A DNA stretch of 25,528 nucleotides from Chlamydomonas sphaeroides (taxonomy: Eukaryota > Chlorophyta > Chlorophyceae > Chlamydomonadales > Chlamydomonadaceae): the NCBI GenBank assembly GCA_001662425.1, contig BDDC01001323.1:3080-28607 (forward strand). Direction: 5' to 3'. The position numbers were made by a program, and so were the translations under genes. This document shows positions 20,601 through 25,528 of the stretch, in pieces. Position 1 is the stretch's first letter, and each line of letters begins with the position of its first letter. Under the pieces are notes generated by a model. It was not told where the DNA came from. It worked only from the letters and a program-made list of their open reading frames with translations, and made no database searches.

Positions 20601-22502
20601 GCGCGGCAGCAGCTAGGGCCCGCCATTGCCTCGCTGCGGCCCGCGCTGACGGCGATGCATAGCCCGGCGGAGGCGGAGGGCGGGAGCGCGGCCGCGGAGG
20701 CGCAGGCGGAGGGGGCGGCGCCGCCGCCGCGGCGGGCGCTGCTGGAGGAGCTGCTGGCGGCCTACTGTGCCGCGGCGGCGGCGGTGGGGCAGGGCGCGGC
20801 CGAAGCCAAGCGGGCCTGCGCCGAGAGCTTTGCCAACGTCGCGGCAGTGGTGGGTGGGGTGCGGGCTGCGCCGGCGCCTCTGCATCTTGCTTGACTTCCG
20901 GAACATCCCAAGGTTTCATCCCAGGGTTGGGCCTCGCACGAATCGGCCCCCGTCCAGGCCCATTCCCTTCCGCCTCGCCTTCCGCTGACTGCTGCCGCTA
21001 CCCTGCTGCGCCGGGCCGGCCCCGGCCGCCCGCCGCAGCTGCGTCCGGTGCTGCTCAAGCTGCCGCCCGCCAGCCGTGCCATGCAGCCCCGCTGCCCTCC
21101 CTGCTTCCACACCACCCGTCACACACCGCACAACCGCCATCAATCCCAACCCCAGGCCGGCCCCGGCCACTGGCCGCAGCTGCTCCAGGTGCTCACCAAG
21201 CTGCTCTCATCCAGCGACGGCCCTACGTTGTCGGCGCTGGTGCTGGCTGCCGAGCCCCTCGTGCGCCTACTGGCGTCGGCCCCAGCCGCACCCTCGGCAG
21301 CAGCAGCTGCTGGCGGTACGACCACATCCTCATGCTCGGCTGCAGAATCGGATCCAGCAGCGTCGATAGCACGCCAGCCGTCAGACAACGCCGCCGGCGA
21401 GGGCTGCGGCGCTGCGGCGCACGGCGCCGCGGCGGCGGCAGAAGAGGCCGGCGGGCGGCAGGGCGACGGCGGGACGGCGGCGGCGTTGGCGGCGGCGGCG
21501 GAGGCCGTGGTGGCGGGGCCGCTGCTGGCGGTGCTGGCGATGCGGCTGGAGTCGGTGGCGGCGGCGGCGGCGCAGGCGCTGGCGGGACTGCTGGAGGTCA
21601 GCCCTCCGGCGCTGCAGGAGCAGCTTCTGCAGGTGCGGTGCGGTGCTGCGTGGGTGGTGCGGCCACCGGAGTCATCGTACAAGGCGCGCGTGTGCTGCAT
21701 GCCCGCGTGCCCGCGTGCCCGCGTGGCGACACGACAAGCCGCGTGTGCGGGGCCACCGTGCTCGCATTGGACGCTCCCCGTGCCTGTCCCGGGCCCCAGA
21801 TCTATGCAGTCGTGCGGAGTGCTTGCCCGCCGACGGTCGGAAACCAAAGCCCTCCGCTCCCCAATTCGGTGCCTGCAGGTGATGCCTCGGCTGTGTGGCC
21901 CGCCGCCCGACGCCCGCGGCGGCCGGTGTGGCGACTGGCGGCCACGCCTCGCGCTCGCGTCGGGCCTTGCAGCCGCCTGGGCCGCCGTCGCCTCCGCCTC
22001 AGGCCCCCAGGCCGCGGCCGTTGTGGCCGACTGCGCACTCGCGCTGGCGGCAGACCCGGTGTGGGCGGTGCGCGGCGCGGCGGCAGAGGCCATTGGCCGC
22101 ATCCTGGCGTCCGCCGTGCCGCCGCCGGCGTCGGCGTTGGCGTCACAAACGGCAGCGGCGCTGGAGGGCGCGGCGGCTGACGACGGGAGCCCGGCTGGAG
22201 CCGTGGAGGAGGGAGCGGCGGCACGTGCGGTCTCAGGGCCTCAGGCGGAGAGCGGGCCGGCGGGAGTGCAGCAGGACTGGCTGCGGCTCGTCCAGTGCGA
22301 GTACGGGGAAGCGGTCCGGTTCGAGGATGGCGGCGAGGCGGACAGCGGCGTGGCCCTGGAGGTGGACGGACTGGGGCCGCTGGCGGCGCTGGCGCGTTGG
22401 CTGCTGCGCGCGGCGGCCAGCAGCGCCAGTGCGGACGTAGCCGTGGTTCGGGCGGCGTGGCGCGGCGCGCAGGGCGGCGTCGAGGCAGGGATATGCTGTT
22501 AG
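17606..22502 (+). CDS. HEAT-repeat protein, PP2A/PP4 regulatory subunit-like
   Basis: Eleven exons with consistent phases: 17606-17686, 17761-17844, 18014-18070, 18204-18276, 18580-18749, 19151-19402, 19702-19755, 19935-20036, 20331-20849, 21156-21632 and 21879-22502, giving 830 aa. The N-terminus has an acidic run (QADDDDD). Helical pairs typical of HEAT repeats follow: AIPTLLDDEALGVRLEALEQ, a VREAQLSSLDAACSAL block, AVPGALPLLYGPY, VWSVRQACARVVGDLS near residue 292, and DPVWAVRGAAAEAIGRIL in the last exon. The xWxVRxAxA helices resemble the phosphatase scaffolds PP2A-A and PPP4R1, so a role in holding a PP2A/PP4-type phosphatase is inferred. Low-complexity Ala/Gly loops interrupt the repeats. 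The exon 8 donor is GC (AAG|GCGAGC). The exon 5 reading is the least certain part. The C-terminus may be shortened by the adjoining CHRD copy. Confidence 0.65.
19025..19064 (+). repeat. Partial duplicate of HEAT-gene exon 6 inside the preceding intron
   Basis: Forty bases here match the start of exon 6 at 19152-19191 with only a few mismatches, 127 bases apart. The copy lacks the CAG acceptor (CGG instead), so it should not be spliced in. It is a relic of a short tandem duplication. Confidence 0.8.
21015..21063 (+). repeat. Partial duplicate of HEAT-gene exon 10 inside the preceding intron
   Basis: Forty-nine bases align without gaps to the beginning of exon 10 at 21156-21204, with about ten mismatches, 141 bases upstream of the real exon. 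No AG acceptor precedes it. This is a second pseudo-exon in the same gene. Confidence 0.65.
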
Positions 22503-22651
22503 GCTCGACGGCGGTTGGCTCGCCCCTTGCACCCACCCATGCGCAGCTGGGACAGGTTTCTTGCTTGAAAGTACGACGCATTTGCCCGTCCGCGTAAGCC
22601 CGAAAGGAGCGGCCATACTTGCGACGCGCCCGCGTACGGCCCACACGGCAC

Positions 22652-22656
22652 TGTAA
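22652..22656 (+). terminator. TGTAA poly(A) signal of the HEAT-repeat gene
   Basis: TGTAA lies 150 bases after the stop codon of the HEAT-repeat gene and only 37 bases before the first homologous codon of CHRD gene 4. Any gene 4 promoter would have to overlap this 3' UTR. Confidence 0.6.
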
Positions 22657-22692
22657 GCTCGCACCTCAAGGCTACAGCCCCAAGGTCTGGCC

Positions 22693-24671
22693 ACGGCTCG
22701 CTCTGCTGCCGCACTTGCGGCGCTGGCCGCGGCCGCGCTGCTGCTGGCGGCCGCCGGCGCCAGTGCGAGCACCGTGGTGGCCAAGGGCCGCTTCCAGCTG
22801 GTGGGTGCCGGCGAGGCATACATCAAGCAAGTTATTGTCGCAGCGTCTCCTCCTCCCCACAAGGGCCTAGCACGCACCCCGACTCGAAGGCCACTTGGCG
22901 TGGCGGCCTGGGTTGCTGTCTGTCGCAGCGACAGCGCGAGGCCGCTGCGTCACAGCGGCCTGTGTGGCTCGCGCGAACGCGAGGCTTGCGTTGCGTGCCT
23001 CGACGTGCCTCCAGGGCCGTTGCTCCGCTGCCTCGATCAGACGCCGTCCGCCAACCGCCGCGCCGATGATGCTCGCGTGGACGCGCAACGTTGCCTCAAC
23101 TGACGCCAAACGCCCCCAGCCCCGACCCCACGCAGGCGCCCCTTCTGGTTGCCGCGAACTTCGAGGCCAGCACCAACGGTGTGTTCCCGGCCCCGGCTCA
23201 ACGTCACCCGCAGCCACAGCCAACCCGTCCAGGCAGCCCAGGTGGAGGCACCTTGCCGCCGCCCGCGCTGCCTGCCAGCCCCACCGCGACCCTGCTTCTG
23301 CCCCACTGCTCGCAGGCACGGTGACGCTCACGGTCAACAACGCCGATGACGCCGCCACGCGCACCTACGAGCTTGAGATGGTACTCAATGGCAGGCTGGA
23401 AAACGTGAGGCGCTACGCGCACACACAGAACGACGCCAGCTGCCTCACTCCCTAGATGTTCCTGCCGCCCCCTGGCCTCTGCCCCCGTCTGTCGCCACTG
23501 CCTCGTCTCGTGCTGGGGAACATGAGGGAACATGAGGCGGCGCGACGGCCAGGCCCCGACAGCGCGCGCAACCACCTGGCCCCAGCCGGCTCCTCTTCAA
23601 ACTTCCGTCCGCTGGCCTGCGGCGCTCCACCCTGTCTCACCGCCGCCCCTTCGCACTGCACCACCCAGATCACGCTGGCCCATATCCACTTTGCGACGGG
23701 CCCCACCGCGCTGACCGGTGGCGTCCGGGTCACGGGTGCGCCACACGGGGCATGGCGCTGGAGTATGACCCAGTGGGCAGGTTGCCGTCCCGCACCCTCC
23801 CCAGCAACCACCCTGGCGCCCTCCGCAACCCTCCGCGCCCTTCGCGCCCCGCACGCTCTCCACAGTGTGGAACTTCAAGGCAGCGGCGGGCGGTGCAGAG
23901 TTCGACAACACGCTGCAGTACCGCGGCAAGGCGAGACTCGGGGGGCGCTGGGGTGGACGCTTCGGGAGCCGACGATGACACGCCAATTGCTTGCATGCTG
24001 AGGAACACCCAGTACCATTTGCTGGGCTTCCATGCAGGTAACCTCAATCACGCGCTTCCCCAACGCCAATGCCACGCTGCTGTGGAAGGAGCTCAAGTGC
24101 TCAACACCAACCTTTCCTGGGTGGGTGCCGTACACACCGTACGGCATACGACAGCCCGACAGCCCCCGGTTCCCCCTGTCCCCTCACGCAACCTCGCTGG
24201 CCCCCTCTGGCCACAGCCCCTTGCCGCTGACATGCGCTCCCACCGCCCGTCCTGCCACTGCCCTGCGCCGCCCTCCCCCTGCCGCCTGTCAGGTCAACAT
24301 CCACACCAAGCAGTTCCCCGGCGGCCACATCCAAGCGCCGCTGCGCTGCACGCGCCTCAACTGCTGCCCCGAGGTAAGAGGCGCGCACAGAGAGATACCT
24401 AGCAATGCGGCCGGGGCCGGCGCGTGCACTGGGTAGAGATTCGGGGCCGGCACTGGGTCGAGGCGTTTGGTAACCTGCGCCCTAACGCTGCCCGCAGGGT
24501 AGTCGGCCCTATCAACAACTGCCCCGCCTACGCGGACCAGCCCTAGGGCGACACGCAATCCTCAGGGCCCGGCAGGGCCCCAGAAGGTGCCGATACACCC
24601 CGTGCCCAGCTCGTGGCGAGGGCTACCGCACTCATCAGCAAGCGCTGGCTTGGCGCCGCCTGTTGCCATGA
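22693..24671 (+). CDS. CHRD-domain paralogue 4, start codon missing; possibly a pseudogene
   Basis: Exons by homology to gene 3: 22693-22800, 23136-23178, 23316-23404, 23669-23735, 23866-23930, 24038-24124, 24293-24373 and 24498-24671. The encoded blocks are LLAAAGASASTVVAKGRFQL, APLLVAANFEASTNG, TVTLTVNNADD, ITLAHIHFATGPTALTGG, VWNFKAAAGGAEFDNTLQY and VNIHTKQFPGGHIQAPL with CTRLNCCPE, a full CHRD domain. The codon matching the paralogues' ATG is ACG (22693), and no in-frame ATG follows the stop at 22654. The VTSITRF exon carries an 8-base insertion near 24091-24098. The paralogues' donor (24121) would shift the frame, but a donor 4 bases later (24125, GTGCCG) restores it. The intron after 23930 begins with GC. 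The tail is ambiguous: in phase it ends at 24671; another frame ends at 24546 (PAYADQP), and intron retention ends at 24436. Confidence 0.55.
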
Positions 24672-24675
24672 GAGT

Positions 24676-24748
24676 GTGGCCTTCCGTAACAAGGGCCGTT
24701 GGCGGGGGCTTTGTGGCCTTCCGTAACAAGGGCCGTTGGCGGGGGCTT
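24676..24748. repeat. 37-bp direct tandem duplication
   Basis: A 37-base unit (GTGGCCTTCCGTAACAAGGG..., 24676-24712) is followed immediately by a second, almost identical copy at 24713-24748. It lies just past the end of CHRD gene 4. Confidence 0.9.
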
Positions 24749-25130
24749 CGTTGATATTGAGACGTCGCCAGAGTAAAAGATGGGATGGGGGATCCTGTGC
24801 AGCGTCGCACGCGTGGGCGGGGGCAAGCGGGCAGCGGCGACGAACTAAGTGATTGAGCCATGAGACGCGCATGGGGATCTGGCAGGCGATGCGCATGCGT
24901 ATCCGTGTGAAGCTGGAAACCACATAGCGAAAGTACGAGAAGGCAAACACGCATGATCATCATCTCGCCGCTGGAAAATATGAAGCTGTGACGCCAAACA
25001 CGAATCAATGTGATGACGTGGCGAGACCTGGTCGCCTATGGACGAAACCACACTGCCGCAGGCCGCGGACACAGCGCCGCGCACGGCGGGCCGTGAGGCG
25101 GGCGATGCAGAGGCCGTAGTTTACATACTG
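24749..25130. other. Intergenic region between convergent genes
   Basis: No coding exon is recognised. The base composition is lower in GC at about 24940-25010 than in the flanking genes. It separates the 3' end of CHRD gene 4 from the poly(A) signal of the minus-strand gene at the right edge. Confidence 0.35.
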
Positions 25131-25135
25131 CAGAC
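25131..25135 (-). terminator. TGTAA poly(A) signal of the right-edge gene
   Basis: TGTAA on the minus strand lies 345 bases beyond the stop codon of the partial gene at 25480-25528, a normal 3' UTR length for these algae. Confidence 0.5.
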
Positions 25136-25479
25136 GAAACAGCCAGCGCACACATGGTTGCAGCAAGCACGGCGGCGAGGCCGCATCCCCGCCACGGCAA
25201 GCGCCGCGGCGGATCTAGCGCGCCCGCGCCACACCGTCACCACAGCCCCCGCCACACCGCGCCACCGAGCAAGCGATGCTACATTCCAGCGAGACGCACG
25301 TCAAGGGTACATGACAAACCGGCCTCTCGGCCTGACAGTGTGCGTGCGCAGCGCTCGCGTACAACCGGTATGCTCACAAGACGGCAGTCAGCACCGCTCC
25401 AGGGCTTGGCGGCCTGCCGCGTCCACAAAGACGCTCAGGCCACAGCTCAGCTCCTCCTCTATCAAGGGGCGCCCGGCCT

Positions 25480-25528
25480 TTACTTGAGGATGGTCTTGAT
25501 GAGCAGGCGCGCGACCGTGTAGGGGTCG
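25480..25528 (-). CDS. C-terminal end of an unidentified protein (cut by the window)
   Basis: The minus strand reads DPYTVARLLIKTILK followed by TAA (25480-25482). The residue mix (Asp, Tyr, Thr, Ile, Lys) is unlike the Arg/Pro/Ala shadows around it. A TGTAA signal follows at a suitable distance, so this is probably a genuine last exon. Fifteen residues are too few to name a family. Confidence 0.45.
   Translation of the reverse strand, partial: DPYTVARLLIKTILK

Noticed and set aside
20891..22180. 429-codon plus-strand open frame overlapping the HEAT gene
   Set aside because: It is out of frame with HEAT exons 10 and 11 and made of Arg/Gly/Ala runs.

Overview
The window looks like nuclear DNA of a volvocalean green alga (Chlamydomonas/Volvox relatives). 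The evidence is high GC, dense small exons with GTGAGT/GTGCGC/GTGGGT donors and CAG acceptors, TGTAA poly(A) signals, Ala/Gly/Pro-rich proteins and many minisatellites. It contains no operons, rRNA, tRNA or CRISPR that I can support. Most long open frames are GC-driven shadows, so genes were built by hand by matching conserved exon peptides between copies and checking splice phases.

Main content: a cluster of four paralogous small secreted CHRD-domain (chordin-type) proteins. Three lie on the minus strand (genes 1, 2 and 3, at 1558-4205, 8123-11191 and 13101-15181) and one on the plus strand (gene 4, 22693-24671). Each has a signal-peptide exon ending in GRFQL/W, a strand containing TxxLTV, an AHIH (or GHI) motif and a final VNIHT...GHIQ motif. 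Genes 1 and 3 give complete, phase-consistent 8-exon models of 196 and 184 aa. Gene 2 is divergent, with fused exons, and its second exon is unresolved. Gene 4 lacks a visible ATG and carries an 8-bp exon insertion.

Between genes 3 and 4 sit two housekeeping-type genes in divergent orientation. One is an intronless TAF12-like TFIID subunit (16177-17223, minus, 348 aa). The other is an 11-exon HEAT-repeat protein resembling the PP2A/PP4 regulatory scaffold family (17606-22502, plus, 830 aa). A 160-bp piece of the TAF12 3' end, with 115 bp identical, lies upstream of gene 2. It probably marks a duplication that copied a CHRD gene together with the neighbouring TAF12 tail.

The left 1.5 kb and 4.2-8.1 kb are gene-poor. 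They hold diverged interspersed elements, including an inverted pair at about 5.48-5.79 and 6.95-7.24 kb and two segments ending in ATTTCT-rich tails. The far right edge holds the last 15 codons of another minus-strand gene with its poly(A) signal.

The CHRD genes probably act outside the cell (wall or matrix), but their biochemical role is unknown. TAF12 acts in RNA polymerase II initiation and the HEAT protein probably in phosphatase complexes. Nothing suggests that the three gene types work together; their linkage looks structural.
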